This document shows, one piece after another, positions 1-11,357 of a stretch of 64,000 nucleotides of DNA. Under the pieces are notes generated by a model that worked only from the letters and a program-made list of their open reading frames with translations, was not told the origin of the DNA and made no database searches. The position numbers were made by a program, and so were the translations under genes. Every line of letters starts with the position of its first letter. Within the stretch, counting starts at the first letter, position 1. Source of the stretch: Ceratodon purpureus (lineage: Eukaryota > Streptophyta > Bryopsida > Pseudoditrichales > Ditrichaceae); the NCBI GenBank assembly GCA_014871385.1, contig CM026426.1, positions 104,939,281 to 105,003,280 on the forward strand, read 5' to 3'.

Positions 1-180
1 CGTCCCCCCAATCTCCATCAGTATTAGGTTGTTGTAGAGCTGGCGAAGCAGATTGTATATCGCCAGCGTGTCCTATTGGGTAGTCAGAATCCGCTGATTG
101 GACATCTATACAAATCAGTGCAAAGCAATGCCACATCAACCACTGTCAGTGAAAGGAATACGTATTTTCATGATTTAATT

Positions 181-830
181 CCTGGAATAGGAATCTAATA
201 TAAATCACTATAAATCAAGTAAACAAGTTCCTACTACAAGTACTTATCCTTTTCGACTAGGAGATTTGACTCCTGGAAAGAAAGAGTTGTAGGAATCCTA
301 AACCATACAGGACATAGGAACCAAAACTCTCGCAGGAAGACAAGGAAAATAAAAAACATAGTAGTATTAATCTCCTGTTCCAAAAAATACTTCCAATCAC
401 ACAGGAAAAATAGCAGATACGGAAATTATGCTCCTGTGAATACTGTAGTACCCAAGGAGACACTCCTTCCGTAAAAGGAACTGATCCCGAAGGTACTCAT
501 TTACAAAGGAAAGTCTGTGAAACATGAAATAGGAAAGGAAGAAATGGGAACAAGAGCATGGAATGATGCATTCGCCAGTACCACAGTTCCCAGGAAAGGA
601 AGGAAAAAATCATGACCGAGTACTAGTGAAAGTAATCCAGTAAGGAAAGAAAGGAACATCTAAAGTTTCTAACAAATTTCAGAGTGGGTTCAGGGAGTTA
701 CCGATACTACTGGACAGGATACCTGTTATTATCCTTGGAAATACATCGTGATGCAAGTACTTGAAAAGAATTCAAGGAACATGGCATAGGAATCACTAGG
801 AATTCCATTCCTTACTGTACATATAGTAAG
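181..830. repeat. AGGAA-rich non-coding block
   Basis: No credible gene is present. The stretch holds about twenty AGGAA pentamers in assorted contexts (ataggaatc, gcaggaaga, aaaggaaag), far more than such a length should carry. Similar TTCCTGG/TTCCTAGG words recur at 3730-3850. It is probably the body of a repeat or miniature element, but I could not find paired inverted termini. The first 180 bases show nothing recognisable. Confidence 0.35.
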
Positions 831-863
831 TGTCCGTTCTAAACGTCCCATGCCTCGGTACAG

Positions 864-2531
864 TCAAAGAACTAACAGTAATGAATGACACCGGAATAAA
901 AAAAAAAAAATCTTTAGGAAAATTTTTTGATGCAAAGAAGAGGCCCTTGGTTGCAGTAGAGGAGTCTTACCAGACATTGCAGCAACGTTTGGGCTTCCAA
1001 CTGCTGCATTGGTAGAAGAAGGTGGAGCCCTCTCTGGTTCCGTAAAGCCAAACGATAGTCGCCACTGCGAATCAAATTCCTCGTTGCAAAACTTAGCTAT
1101 ACAGGTTCTAGACTTCGAACAAAGTGAACTAATGCAAAAAGGATGGTAGCAGTGTCCACAGGAGGCAACAACAATGTCATTGCAGTGAAAATGTTCCCCA
1201 CAAGCAGGACAGTTTTCCACGTACACTATGTTGGTTTTCTCATGATCTTTGAGCCTCTCTATTGGTGTCGGCGTGAAACTATCCAAAATACCTGCCTTGA
1301 GTCTAGTAAGATACTCGGATACAGAGACAAGAAACTTCTTCGTACAAAGCTGGCTCTCAAGTAAAGAATCATATCGCTTTTGAAAAACTTGCATTCCCTC
1401 GTTACACCTCTCATAGTCTGCTACAGTAGCTTCTAATTTCAAACGTGTCTGTCTACTGTTCCTTTCCTCACATAGAAGTTGTTGCTGCAAATCTGCAACT
1501 CTAGTTTGCAAATCCTCCTCACTTTCCTCTAAACCAGAAGTAGATGATAGGTCTAAACCTTCACTCCCTGAGCAATTTGTCCACTGGTCGACGTACTTAG
1601 AAGACTCCTCTAATGCCAACTTGACTCGCTGAACCTCCGCCAATGCCTCGTCAGACAGACTCTGCCTATCATCCCGCATTAATTTAGCACGCCTTAGCTC
1701 TAACTCCTTATCGTCCCTCTCTCGTTCTAAAACCTTCAACCTTTCTTTCCTTGACAAGTAGTAATTTTGTTTGTCTACTAACAAGTGGTGTACCCTTGTG
1801 ATAGTCTTCTCCACTGCATCAGTGATGGCAGTTTGCTCTGAAGCAGTGAGTAAACCGCTAGGAGAAACTCTGACACGACGTCTGCTAGAAGACGCAGACT
1901 CCATCCTCCCCTTCAAACCTAGAGGACGACCAACACGGGATGGCAATGGAACCGATGGACAGGGAGAAACACGAATAGGTGGAGGTTCTCTAAAGCCCGA
2001 ATGGCTTCCTATACCAACGTCAATAGTCACGGCAGAGTTGGGCTCGGAATTTACAGGAAGTGTTCCTAATCCATTTCCTGGGACTCCTACACTGGGGACT
2101 TGAGAGACCACAGTAAAATCCGGACCAACTCTACCGTTCACTCTCTTCTGGGGAACACCGAGTTGTTGGGACCTGGCCTTTCTTGTTAATATCAAATTCC
2201 GTCGCTTGGAACTTGCAGCAACGCCATAGGCTGCCCAGTTAACTTTGATTTTCTTTGACTCAGCAACGACACCCCTTGCGAATTCTAGAGAGATGGTGTC
2301 ATTCATAGAACGAATGTCCTTTCGAAACACTCGGCGGTAAAGGTCACCAATCCACCGCTGGGACTCGGTAGTCACACGAGGAGGTAAGATCTTCCACCCA
2401 TTCTTATCAAACCGTGTGCCAAGAAACTGTGTGATTTCTTCTATAGTTACAACAGTATCCAATGTCTTCACGATAAGTCCATCCCCACGGAGACCCTGCC
2501 GTTTAGTGAAGTACTCTAGGTCGTAAACAAC
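864..2531 (-). CDS. coiled-coil protein with C-terminal RING-like zinc module (exon)
   Basis: This is a long open exon. The first internal Met is at 2471, but the frame stays open to 2531, where a tttttgtag acceptor precedes it, so the start is probably an internal exon boundary. From residue 1 (Met at 2471): an N-terminal domain with aromatic and basic residues (about 1-110); a Pro/Ser/Gly-rich linker (110-205); a long charged coiled coil (215-400); then a Cys/His cluster at about 420-466 of the form C-x2-C, CGHCYHPFC, and later Cys pairs. This resembles a RING/zinc-binding fold. The last 15-20 residues (FLKIFFFLF) look like intron read-through, so the real 3' splice or stop lies a little earlier. 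The architecture of coiled coil followed by a RING-like module matches the decayed gene at 41.7-44.6 kb. RING proteins often act as ubiquitin ligases, but no activity can be claimed here. This is the least damaged long exon in the window. Confidence 0.6.
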   Translation of the reverse strand, partial: VVYDLEYFTKRQGLRGDGLIVKTLDTVVTIEEITQFLGTRFDKNGWKILPPRVTTESQRWIGDLYRRVFRKDIRSMNDTISLEFARGVVAESKKIKVNWAAYGVAASSKRRNLILTRKARSQQLGVPQKRVNGRVGPDFTVVSQVPSVGVPGNGLGTLPVNSEPNSAVTIDVGIGSHSGFREPPPIRVSPCPSVPLPSRVGRPLGLKGRMESASSSRRRVRVSPSGLLTASEQTAITDAVEKTITRVHHLLVDKQNYYLSRKERLKVLERERDDKELELRRAKLMRDDRQSLSDEALAEVQRVKLALEESSKYVDQWTNCSGSEGLDLSSTSGLEESEEDLQTRVADLQQQLLCEERNSRQTRLKLEATVADYERCNEGMQVFQKRYDSLLESQLCTKKFLVSVSEYLTRLKAGILDSFTPTPIERLKDHEKTNIVYVENCPACGEHFHCNDIVVASCGHCYHPFCISSLCSKSRTCIAKFCNEEFDSQWRLSFGFTEPERAPPSSTNAAVGSPNVAAMSGKTPLLQPRASSLHQKIFLKIFFFLFRCHSLLLVL

Positions 2532-3894
2532 CTACAAAAAGGCACATTAAGCCAAGCACTTAGCAAGAAGTATGTAATGAAAACAAATCTGTGAACATAG
2601 TAACGAAGCTGACTAAGTCAAATAAAAAAACATATCAGAGAAAATGCATGAGTGCTACACGTCATTTTCAGAAACACATCGACAACAGAGAATATTTAAA
2701 TTATACCCAGATTCCTTCCTTCGAGATGACATTAATTTCAGTGACTCAGAATTCTAAAGACTACTCTGAGCCTTTCTAAGTGACCACGAGTTGTAAAAAA
2801 AGGCTACTCTCTATAACAGGTTTGCAACCCACTATATAGACCATGAAAAACACAAATTCGAATCAGTACCCAGTACTTGGCACCAAAAAAAAATTCCACT
2901 TTCTCCTTTACCTGCTGTTATTCATACAACGTGCATTGTTAAATCATTACTAAATCACTACAAAGGCTATCAAGTGCAGGTATACAAGATAACGAGGGAC
3001 GACAATACTGCTCAATTCATCTACATTCTGGGACAACCTAAACCGAAAAAGAAAACAACGACAGCTTCTGATACAACCCAATGCTAAATCACTGTGTACT
3101 ACAAGGGGATCTTTAAAATGCGGAATTGAGTCATTCCAGGCTCTCAAAAAGGAGTTCACATTTATGAAATTGACGTGTAACATGTATCCACACTGAATTC
3201 TGGACCTAACCATTTTCCTTTGATTCTTAACCTATCAGCAGTATGAGAGAAAATGGGAGGTCTAAGCAAACGAAAAAATTTGAGAACCCACTGGGTCGAA
3301 AAGGGTGAAAGCAGCAGGCATCGACAAGAAGACAAAGAAAAGACCCACTGCTTCCCCTACGTTTTGTGATTCGAGTTCTGATCTTAGAACCCAACAAGAT
3401 ATCGTAAGGAAAATTCTCAAGTCAGGTACTGAAAAGCACAAACAACAGAAGCAAAAGATTACCGAATCCATTGCACATGAAACAACGCACAAAGCTTGGA
3501 TATGCAACTTTGTGAATTGAAAAGATAGTGAAACATTACCTCTTCGCTGGGGCTCTAATATCGAAGGTGCTTAGAGTCGTTGCTACAAACATTGAGAGCC
3601 GTAACAAAAAGCCAGAGAACTGTGATAGAGAAGGAAAGAGCCGATGCGACACCTACGGCAAAGGGGAGCAAGCCAAACAATGAAGCACAGCTTGAAACCC
3701 TAGACATGCCTGAACCGTTTCCCAAGGATAAAGTTGAGACTTCCTGGTTTCCTAGGTCCTGGACCAATAGAAAAATTGCATTTTATTGTTACGTTTTTAT
3801 CACCAGTACCCCCAATTTCCTTGGTTCCTTGGTTCCTAGTGGGCCACCTCAAGGATGCTTGCCCCCAGGCCTGGGCCCCTTTCGCTAATTGACT
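2532..3894. other. intergenic or intronic, two weak plus-strand reading frames
   Basis: No family is recognised. Lysine-rich frames at 3305-3520 and 3580-3760 (plus) could be exons of an unknown protein, with a GT-like boundary after 3520, but codon evidence is weak. The stretch 3730-3890 is rich in TTCCTGG/TTCCTAGG words like the block at 181-830. The upstream exons of the minus-strand gene ending at 2531 should lie here if they survive. None stands out. Confidence 0.25.
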
Positions 3895-5157
3895 GAGATT
3901 GTTTTTACAGTGCCATTACCTCTGATAGTGACCAAGTTGTTACTTCAATCATGATTTACCTTAGCATCAATCAACCAAGGTCTGCCTAGCAACATACTAC
4001 AGGCCTCATTAACTTCTTTATTTTTAATGACAGTCAAAGTGATAAGGTAAGGAATACCATGGATGTGAATTTTCACATTACGTATCATTCCCACTGGGTT
4101 GACCACTGCCTGGTCCACCATTCTTAATCTGAAAGGAGCAGGTTGTGGATCCTTGAGGCCCAGTCTTTTATGCTCGTCCTTAAGTAGTTATCAGGTTAAC
4201 ACTTGATCCGCCATCCAACATGACGTTTTCCAAAGTCCCATTGCCCACCTGCACAGTCAACACCGACAGTTCTCTGTCAACATCAATAGCCAGACTGCTT
4301 ATTAAATCAGTCTTACCTGGTTGACTAGTTCTTGGTTTCTTGTTTGGTGTTGGCTTCGATTGAGTGTCCCGGTTTGGTACCTCTCCGGAAACACGTGGGT
4401 CTTCACGAATTCGGTCAAGTTGAGAACCATCTTTTAGAGCTGTCCCAATGATACCGTGATAGGACTGTCCAAGATCTTACTTCCCACCAAAGTTGCATAA
4501 TGCTGCTCCTCGTGGTCCTCTGTACTGGTCTCCCCTTGAGCGTCCAATTCCTGTTGTATGGTCTTGGAACTGTAGTCTAGAGTGTCCGAGTCTCAAAATC
4601 CTGCCCATTCATTATCCAGTACCTCGCCATCTCCTTCCTTTACTGCTGTTTTCAAATTCTCCTTGACTTTCTCTGCTTCTGCCTTTTGCTGCTCCTCTCG
4701 AAGCTGTATTTCCTTCAAGGCTTCCAGCATAGACTTCCGGATTCTTTCTTCTTCTTGCCAGTCCTCTTTTGAACTGGCCTATCTTGGTACCGTGGTTTCC
4801 TCTATTCATCTTGGATAGGTTATAGTTCTGCCTTCAAGCACTGAGCTGTGGTCATGGTAGCTACCCCCACTAGCTCTTCAGGTTCCTCTATTAACTCAAT
4901 TTCCACATTGCTTACATGGTAATCCTGTTTTTTGTTAGTCTTCTCCTGGTCAGCCAAAAACTCATCCCATTGTGCCTTCTTGGGACAGTTCCAGCTCCTG
5001 TGGTCTGTTCCTCCATACAAAAAACATGGTGGTTGATCACCATAACTCCTCTGTTGGCTACTGCCGGCCCTCACGTACGGTGGTCTCTGGTATCCCTGAC
5101 TGTGATTATAAGTTGCAGCAGGTTTCGAGGCACATACTTCATTTAATATTACACTAG
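3895..5157 (-). mobile_element. Ty3/gypsy remnant E4: zinc knuckle to pre-RT, decayed
   Basis: Read on the minus strand, this is an internal slice of the same gypsy lineage as E1. In order it shows: a Pro/Gly-rich stretch equivalent to the one after the first knuckle in E3; a damaged CCHC knuckle (CFLYGGTDHRSWNC near 4982-5027, second Cys replaced by Tyr); a charged coiled-coil linker; an aspartic protease core with a DGGSSVN motif near 4200-4220; and a GRPWLIDA motif near 3960-3995, identical to E1 at 14.7 kb. Several frame breaks separate these parts. LTRs and reverse transcriptase are absent. The 5' end stops abruptly at about 5157, next to the TTTAATA repeats, suggesting truncation on insertion or deletion. 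Confidence 0.75.
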
Positions 5158-5275
5158 AGCGCCAGATACTTATTTAATAAGTAGCAAAAGTACTGTATTT
5201 TTTCAGCTAGCTTTCATACTTATTTAATACAGCTTCATAGGCACAGCTACTTATTTAATATTATACAGCTTCATA
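5136..5275. repeat. short ACTTATTTAATA repeats at element boundary
   Basis: ACTTATTTAATA occurs near 5168, 5218 and 5250, with a related CTTCATTTAATA at 5139. The phrase cagcttcatagg is also duplicated (5229 and 5266). The cluster sits exactly between remnant E4 and the end of the next gene, so it may mark a rearrangement or slippage product. Confidence 0.5.
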
Positions 5276-7364
5276 GGATGGGGTCCACTAAAAGCACATT
5301 CGTTTGGAATGTTGTTACACTTCCCTGACAAGTCCTCGTCTTTAAACATAATGACATTGCCACCGTGGGCTTCAGTGAGTGACACGGCTTTCTGCATCTT
5401 GATGATAGCCTCCTTCTGTCGTGCTTCATTTCCTATCACCCACACTTGCATGAAGTGCAGATGCACAAGCTTCTCTATGATTTGATTCAGACAATGAAGT
5501 GTACATATGTGCACACGGTCTAAAGGGATGGGCAACACAGGCTTCCACCGCTTGTGCCCAATTGTTGGACTTGCATCAACTGTACTGGAAAACATGCCAT
5601 GACTCCATGAGTACTTCTGTCTTTCCTTCATTATTGTCTCAGCTTGCTCGATCGTTCCTATCATTGACTTACATCGTTGTTGATTGCTGTATATGCAGCT
5701 AAATGGGCTCTTTGCTCCCATTGAAAGGCCATACATGCATTTGACAGTTTTCATGTCAGCTGCCATGTGCCGTTCAACTTTGAATGAACCTATTCCTGCA
5801 ACTTCAAGCATTTGTCCTCTCTCTTGCTTATCTATCAATGATGGTATTTTAGTTTGAAAGAACACCCAACTTAGTATCTTATGCGACTCTTTAGGAATCT
5901 GAAACGCAGCAATAGGCCAGACTTCTCTTTCGCTCTGCATTGAAAAATATTTCTCACTTGTAGGATCTATACTACTGTCAAGGGCTCTATTCATCAGTGT
6001 TAAAGAGACTCTCTCAAACTTTTGAGCATGCACAACTTCCGCTTCATCGAGCTTAATGCAGAACATCAATGGATTCTCGTTCAGCTCTACAATAAAAAAA
6101 ATTAAACATGTCAGAAACTTATTTTCAATGATGCACAAATCAATTTATATTCAAGGAAGGAGAGATTGATCTGAGAAGAGGCCGACAATTCAAAGCTTGC
6201 ATTTGTGGGTAATGTGTTATTTCAAAATATGAATATACCAATTGAGTTTAGGCTGTGACACGTACCTTCAACTGTGATGTCATACAGTTCAACCATTGTG
6301 CGTTGCACTTGCTCCACGTCAGCAAAAATGTTGTTGTATTGATTCAAGGAAACGGTGACGGGATCTTTATCCTTAGATTTGGATGGCGGTGGAAATGTAT
6401 TTGACTTAGTCAACGAGTAGTAATCACCAATGAACTCCGCTAACTTTCGATTGAGCATTTGTCTGGTTTTGGACACTCTGAAAGGTGGTGGAAGGCAACC
6501 TATTCGCAAACCTTTGTTTGACACCTTTGCAACACTCTAGAAACGTTTGTAAACAGCAGCGTAGCCATTATGTGTGATGCCATTATAATCCATTGTTTCA
6601 ACAATTTCCTCTAGACCAATGCTCTTTCCAATCTTGTTCATATATTCATTTGTAATTCCAACTCCTACTTTATTCATTCTTGTTGTTTTACGGATTGCAG
6701 ATACTTCATTCACTCACAACATATTTGCAAGGACCTTCCCTGTTTCAGCTTATTTTTCGTGACTACCGCAAAGTCGCCGCCGAAATCCAGTTTCATAATT
6801 CTGACTGCGTATTTTTGTTAATGTGGTTGGCGCTATGATCGCCCTGGCCAACCTTATCGTTCTTTTAGCTTGACCCCCTCCTGGAGCCAAATTGCATAGA
6901 TCTTTGCGTGGTCTAACTATACTACGATAACCTAAAGGCGTTCAAATCAAATTTCCAATTTTTGCCTCTTGCCGTCTCTTGAGTTGTTCCTAAATTAATT
7001 TGAATTTCTCTTCACTCTGCTCCCTCTCACTTTCGATCAATATCCACAAGTCTAATTCAACCTGAAAGCGATCTTCTGCACTTTGTAATTCAATAGCAGT
7101 GAAACTGCGGATACCCTCTTCCTGATCAGACTGCATGGCAGAATATTCTTCTCGCAACGTAGATAGCTCGCCTCTCAAAGAATTGGTGGTAAAAAGGACC
7201 TCTCTACTTTGCTGAACTATGCTCTCACGTGCTTGAATCTCGGAGCGAGCGAAGTGAAGTAGTCGATTCTTTTCCTCAACATCATTTGTCAGTCGCAGAA
7301 TATGCTCATGAAGTGCTTGTATATCTCTCTTGCATTCATCAGACAGAATTCGACAAACAATCAA
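5251..7364 (-). pseudogene. spliced gene of unknown family with five in-frame stops
   Basis: Exon 1 (7364 to 6266) keeps one reading frame throughout but carries stops at 6990 (TAG), 6942 (TGA), 6750 (TAA), 6714 (TGA) and 6537 (TAG). Exon 2 (6086 to 5251) is open. A GT..AG intron joins them in phase (donor gaag|gtacg, acceptor ttgtag|agctg), giving a junction that reads VEELNENP. The product would begin with an acidic coiled coil (about 120 residues), then a basic segment, then a C-terminal domain with conserved-looking aromatic and Cys residues (KCMYGLSMGAK, NLIIEKLVHLH-like helices). I do not recognise the family. The layout loosely recalls large proteins of domesticated or transposon origin, but that is a guess. 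All five stops can be explained by single C-to-T changes from CAG, CGA or CAA, so this is probably a methylated, decaying gene with spliced structure preserved. Confidence 0.55.
6087..6265 (-). other. 179-bp GT..AG intron
   Basis: On the minus strand the donor is gaag|gtacg and the acceptor is a T-rich tract ending attgtag. Removing it keeps the frame between the two coding segments. This is the clearest intron in the window and supports a eukaryotic host gene rather than a retrocopy. Confidence 0.65.
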
Positions 7365-7480
7365 ATGCTACAGTATACTGCAAAATCACGCTGCAAAAGC
7401 ATCACAGCCAATCTAAAACCACACAGAGTCACAGACAAGCAGACGCAACAATCACTCCTCAAGACACGCAAAATGCCACG
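7346..7480 (+). repeat. 135-bp direct repeat, copy 1
   Basis: It begins gaattcgacaaacaatc and ends aaaatgccacg. It aligns without gaps to 8140-8274 with about 13 differences, mostly transitions. The left edge lies at the 5' edge of the open part of the gene at 5251-7364. Confidence 0.85.
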
Positions 7481-8139
7481 TTCCAGATCTTTTTGAAATC
7501 CCAGGTCTTTTTGCTCACAAATTAGTTGAATTGAGTGTTAATGAAAGACCTTCTATGAAGGTAAACTTTGAGCTCGATTTTATTAGGAGAATCATTCTTA
7601 GGTATTGAGATGTGGAGGTCAAGACTGTACGAGCAAACTTATTCCAAATGTTTTCAAGCTGTTGGTTCCAATGTATCTTATTTTGCGATTCTGATGAAGG
7701 CTTGTTGCGTCTTTCAGTGATTGCAAAGTGGATGAAGCATGGCGACATCAGTTCACAGAGACCACTTGGCTGGAGGGGAGGGGAACATGATGGCGAATCC
7801 AGGGACGAGTGTTGCTTTTGATATTGAAATATCAGTATGCGTCATCTCCAATTCTCCTGTGCCCAAGTGGCTGAGACAACATCTGGATCAGGACAACCTT
7901 GAAAGCAAGACCAAGAGTCTTGACAACATGGTGACAAGACTCAAGGAAGCGGACGTGAGACGTCAAGTATTATTACGCGTTACAAGCTGCATTAGAGCAA
8001 GAATAGAATCTGTCTTGAGACTCTTATCATCTAATTCATGTTGTAGCTTGCTTGTTAAAAGACTGAGATGAAGACGATTCCAGCAGGTTCATCTTTTCTA
8101 TATTTCAACCGAAAAAAACTATAAAATATTGTCGATCCA
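7481..8139. other. spacer between direct repeats
   Basis: This 659-base segment separates the two 135-bp copies. A plus-strand frame at 7739-8071 (about 110 codons, helical and basic at its end) is the longest open stretch but has no recognised domain. The interval could be the internal part of an element flanked by short terminal direct repeats, or simply the spacer of a segmental duplication. Confidence 0.3.
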
Positions 8140-8274
8140 GAATTCGATAGACAATCAAATGCTTTAGTGTATTGCAGAATCACGCTGCAAAAGCATCCCA
8201 GCCAATCTAAAACCACACAAAGTCACAGACAAGCAGAGGCAACAATCACTCCTCAGGACATGCAAAATGCTACG
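8140..8274 (+). repeat. 135-bp direct repeat, copy 2
   Basis: This is the second copy of the repeat at 7346-7480, in the same orientation and same length, roughly 90% identical. Downstream (8275-8585) there is no gene; TGACGTG words are repeated at 8365-8382. Confidence 0.85.
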
Positions 8275-8584
8275 AAAAGAAAATGGAACCATGAAAAGAA
8301 AAGGCTTGTTCATGAAAAGAATTGGAGGGGGAAAACTAAAGCGGGAAAGCTAAGAAGGCCAATGATGACGTGATGACGTGACAGGCGCAAAAGGTGAGCA
8401 TGGGCAACATCTTTTGAACTTCCCGTTCATGCCATCCATTAGCGGCATGATTGTCCATCGAGACCGTCCACTCCTGGAGAGAAATATTTGCTGCTCGTCC
8501 GCTTGCCTGCTGGTGGCTATTTGAACACGCTTTGACATCAAAGGACCACGGCCTTCTCCAGGCCTCAGAATTTTTCTAAATACA

Positions 8585-9400
8585 CCAGCTTATAAACTCC
8601 AATTTGATATTGAATCTTCAGTGGATATGAAGGGCAATTTGGAAGAGAGAATTCTGGATGTCAAGACAGAGTTTACTCTTAGAGAGGCTCTTGGGATAGC
8701 AAAGAAATATTTCCATGAGCTTATCATTGATGTGATAAAAAGGAAGAGGCAGATGACAGCTGAAACAGTGATGACAAGGGCATTGGATACTTTGATGTCC
8801 AAAAAAGAAGAAGAGGAGATTGGACAAGTGATTGCCTTGAGCTGTGATAATGCAGGGAGTGATAACCAGACTAAAAGACAAAGACTTATGTCTTGTGAAA
8901 CCCAAGATACCAAGGTTGATATCATGGAGGAGGTTTTGAGTGATGAGTTGGAAGATGAAGTATTGCAGATGTTTTTGAGTGATGGAGTGGTTGAGACAAA
9001 GGAGAGGAAGGATTCTATGAAGAATCAAAGGAATATTGTCACAACAGAAGCTAAGGTTTTACGATGTGGAGCTGACAAGTCATGGAGACATGATAGTAAA
9101 GCCTTGGTAGCATTCACACATCCATTTAAGGCAAGAGCTACCACACAGACACGTGTAAGGATTGGAGATATTGAGGAGACTTTGGTGGATCATGGCTCAG
9201 AGATCAACATTTTATCTTGGAAGGTATATGAGAAGGGAAAATGGCCAATTAACACCAATCATGGATGGGTATTGAAAGCTGCCAACAATGAAAGAGGCAA
9301 CCATTATGGAGCATGTCCAGCAGTGGCCATAATGATTGGTGATGTGAAGGTGTAGCAAAATTAATGTTTTTTCCTAGAAGATCAATGTTTTTTGCTCGGT
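8585..9400 (+). mobile_element. Ty3/gypsy remnant E5: gag end and aspartic protease
   Basis: A continuous frame of 244 codons (8621-9352) opens with a helical segment (NLEERILDVKTEFTLREALG), an acidic linker, then a retropepsin-like region with the active-site string LVDHGSEIN (9187-9213) and the downstream YGACPAV segment. The usual D-S/T-G triad reads D-H-G here. The frame ends in a TAG at 9353, where relatives normally continue toward reverse transcriptase, and sequence identity fades soon after. No LTR is visible. It differs clearly from E1-E3 (DGGS protease), so it belongs to a second gypsy lineage. Confidence 0.65.
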
Positions 9401-9485
9401 GGAGGCGAGGACTTAGAAACGATACCGTGGTATAGGACAAACTATTGCCATTGGTATATATTTTATTGGAGACCATCACACTTAC

Positions 9486-9917
9486 AAGGTTTGTCGTGAT
9501 TTGGAAGAGAAGGAACCACTACGATCAAAGGATCGGGAAGATTACCTCATGCACAATTTCATTCCTGTATTTTCCAAAGACAAGGACGCCTTCATTAAGG
9601 TGTGTAATGCCTTGAACATTGAGGTCAAGGACAAGGTCGCAAAAGCAAACTATTGGTCTCAGCTGGACCGGATGCGCAAAAAGTGAATCAAGAAGGAGAA
9701 GATCAACACGAGGGTTGACCCAAAAGGATGGAAGGTAAGATATAATGTCTTCGCCTATTGTAGTGCATTTTTAGTTCAATCTCGTTGACGGGCCGTTGAC
9801 AATGGTAAGCTACCCAGTTAATACCTAAAGATTATTGGTGACGTGTTGATTCACTTTTGATGTGTAGGATTTATGTGAGGAGTATCTCAGTTCTATCCTC
9901 GGAAAGACACCTTAGGC
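9486..9917 (+). other. possible host exons upstream of E1
   Basis: A frame at 9501-9735 ends in PKGWK followed by a GTAAGAT donor. An acceptor (gatgtgtag) at about 9868 opens a second piece reading DLCEEYLSSILGK, up to the point where LTR E1 begins (9922). This looks like a plus-strand gene into which E1 inserted, possibly continuing with the exons after 15.57 kb. The family is unrecognised. Confidence 0.3.
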
Positions 9918-9921
9918 AAAA

Positions 9922-10344
9922 TGTTAACCGGAGATTTCTCAATCTTCCCTCCCTCAATTTCAATAGCCTTTTTCGCAGTTTTTCATCCCTGGCTCCGACA
10001 GTCATCCAGTTTGCTGGATGAACTCTGTCATAGCCGACTGGATGAACTCTGTTGTAGCCGAATGGATGACTTCTGCTAGGTTCTTAAGGCAGATTTTAGG
10101 GTTTCTTGGGTCATTCCTCACTAGTGCACTCAGAGTTAGGAGAGATTGAGGAGACTTTATGAGCTACTGTACCATGATTTTAGGGCAGATTTGACCCTCT
10201 TTATACAGTTTTGACTCACTTTTCCACTTCTTTTGAGTGTTTCCAGCATTGTATGAGTGTTTCAACCCATAAGCTAGTTGGGTTTTTGTAGGGTTTTGAT
10301 GGGTTGTGAAGGTTAGGGTTTTATAGGAAATCCTCCCTTTACCA
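9922..10344 (+). repeat. LTR of E1
   Basis: It starts TGTTAACCGGAGATTT and ends TTTACCA, corresponding to TGTTAAACGGATTTT ... TTTAACA of the E3 LTR. It contains three tandem 24-26 bp units at 10001-10074, each ending GGATGAACTCT or GGATGACTTCT, and a TTTATACAG TATA-like word near 10201. The 423-bp length is shorter than E3 (741 bp). Confidence 0.75.
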
Positions 10345-10345
10345 T

Positions 10346-10357
10346 TGGCAACCATGC
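10346..10357 (+). other. primer-binding site of E1
   Basis: TGGCAACCATGC lies one base after the LTR end. E2 and E3 have TGGCGACCATGC at the same place. It would pair with a tRNA 3' end of the form GGTCGCCA; which tRNA is not known from the window. Confidence 0.6.
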
Positions 10358-11357
10358 TCTAGTTCGTTCCATGTGAATCTCCTGCTGTTTGGGGGCTGTC
10401 CACACACTAGAAGGGTCAGAAAGTACACTTCTTAGGGCTGCAGGGGTGCAGCAGGAGCTGTTACGACCTTCTAGAGGTGCTGATTGTTGTGTTGATTGGG
10501 TGTTGGGAGTCACTGCAAGTGTTTGCATTGGGGGCAGGCTGCATCCTCAGCACTGGCAGATTCTTTGGTGTTTCACTCGACATCACTGGGGCAGCAGACA
10601 GAGGACAACGGTACTCAGGTGTTTCCAAGGCGGAGGCACTGGTGTAGTTACAGGGGCAGACCAGCACACGTCGAGAGAGTAGTGACAACAGAGCTGATCT
10701 GTTGCGGACTGGAGGGCGTAGGTGCTGCGACGTTTTTTTTTTTGAGGCAGAATTTTCATCACCCACCACAGTGAACTGAGGGCAGTTCACAGATCGAAGA
10801 AGGGGATACAGGCTGATCTGCACCCTCATCACGGGAGAGGAGGTGAAGGTAAGTCAGTGTAACCCTAGTGTTTCAGATTCAAAGTTACAGATCCAGAAAA
10901 ACTAGTGTTAAGGAATTTGAATTATGAATCTGGGTACATCGATTGGATACCTCACTCAGCCTTGCGGATCTCAAATTGGGACCTGGACAGACTGTAGGAT
11001 AGTGTGGAGTACTTGAGTCTGCAATTGAATTGTTGTTTGAGTAAAACTGTAAGGGACAGTTAACCACAGGATTAAAAATCTGTAGAAGTTAATGCATTGC
11101 AAAAAAGGGGATAGCAAACAGCTGGGGAAGTATACCCCAGAACATGTTCAGTCAAAATTTTCACTAAGGAAAAAGATTGTACTACTAACCAGGCCACACA
11201 GCTAGGGGGCTGCGGTCTGTGAGTGTTGTATTGACAGGAAGACTCAGGACAGTGAACAGTCGACTGATTGTGAAGGGAGAAGCGAAATCAGCCAACAGCA
11301 GAGGCAAGTAGCACCATACAAGCAGCAGAACAACTCAACAGTCAACAACCAACATCC
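10358..11357 (+). other. untranslated leader of E1
   Basis: This is one kilobase between primer-binding site and gag start. Reading frames here are short, occur on both strands and have no domain. An 11-base T run lies near 10733. It is comparable in length to the leaders of E2 (about 0.9 kb) and E3 (about 0.96 kb). Confidence 0.6.

Noticed and set aside
1771-2103. 110-codon plus-strand frame
   Set aside because: Lies opposite the well-supported minus-strand coiled-coil exon and is a shadow of it.
10389-10832. Overlapping frames between E1 LTR and gag
   Set aside because: They lie in the element leader; frames occur on both strands and have no counterpart in E2 or E3.
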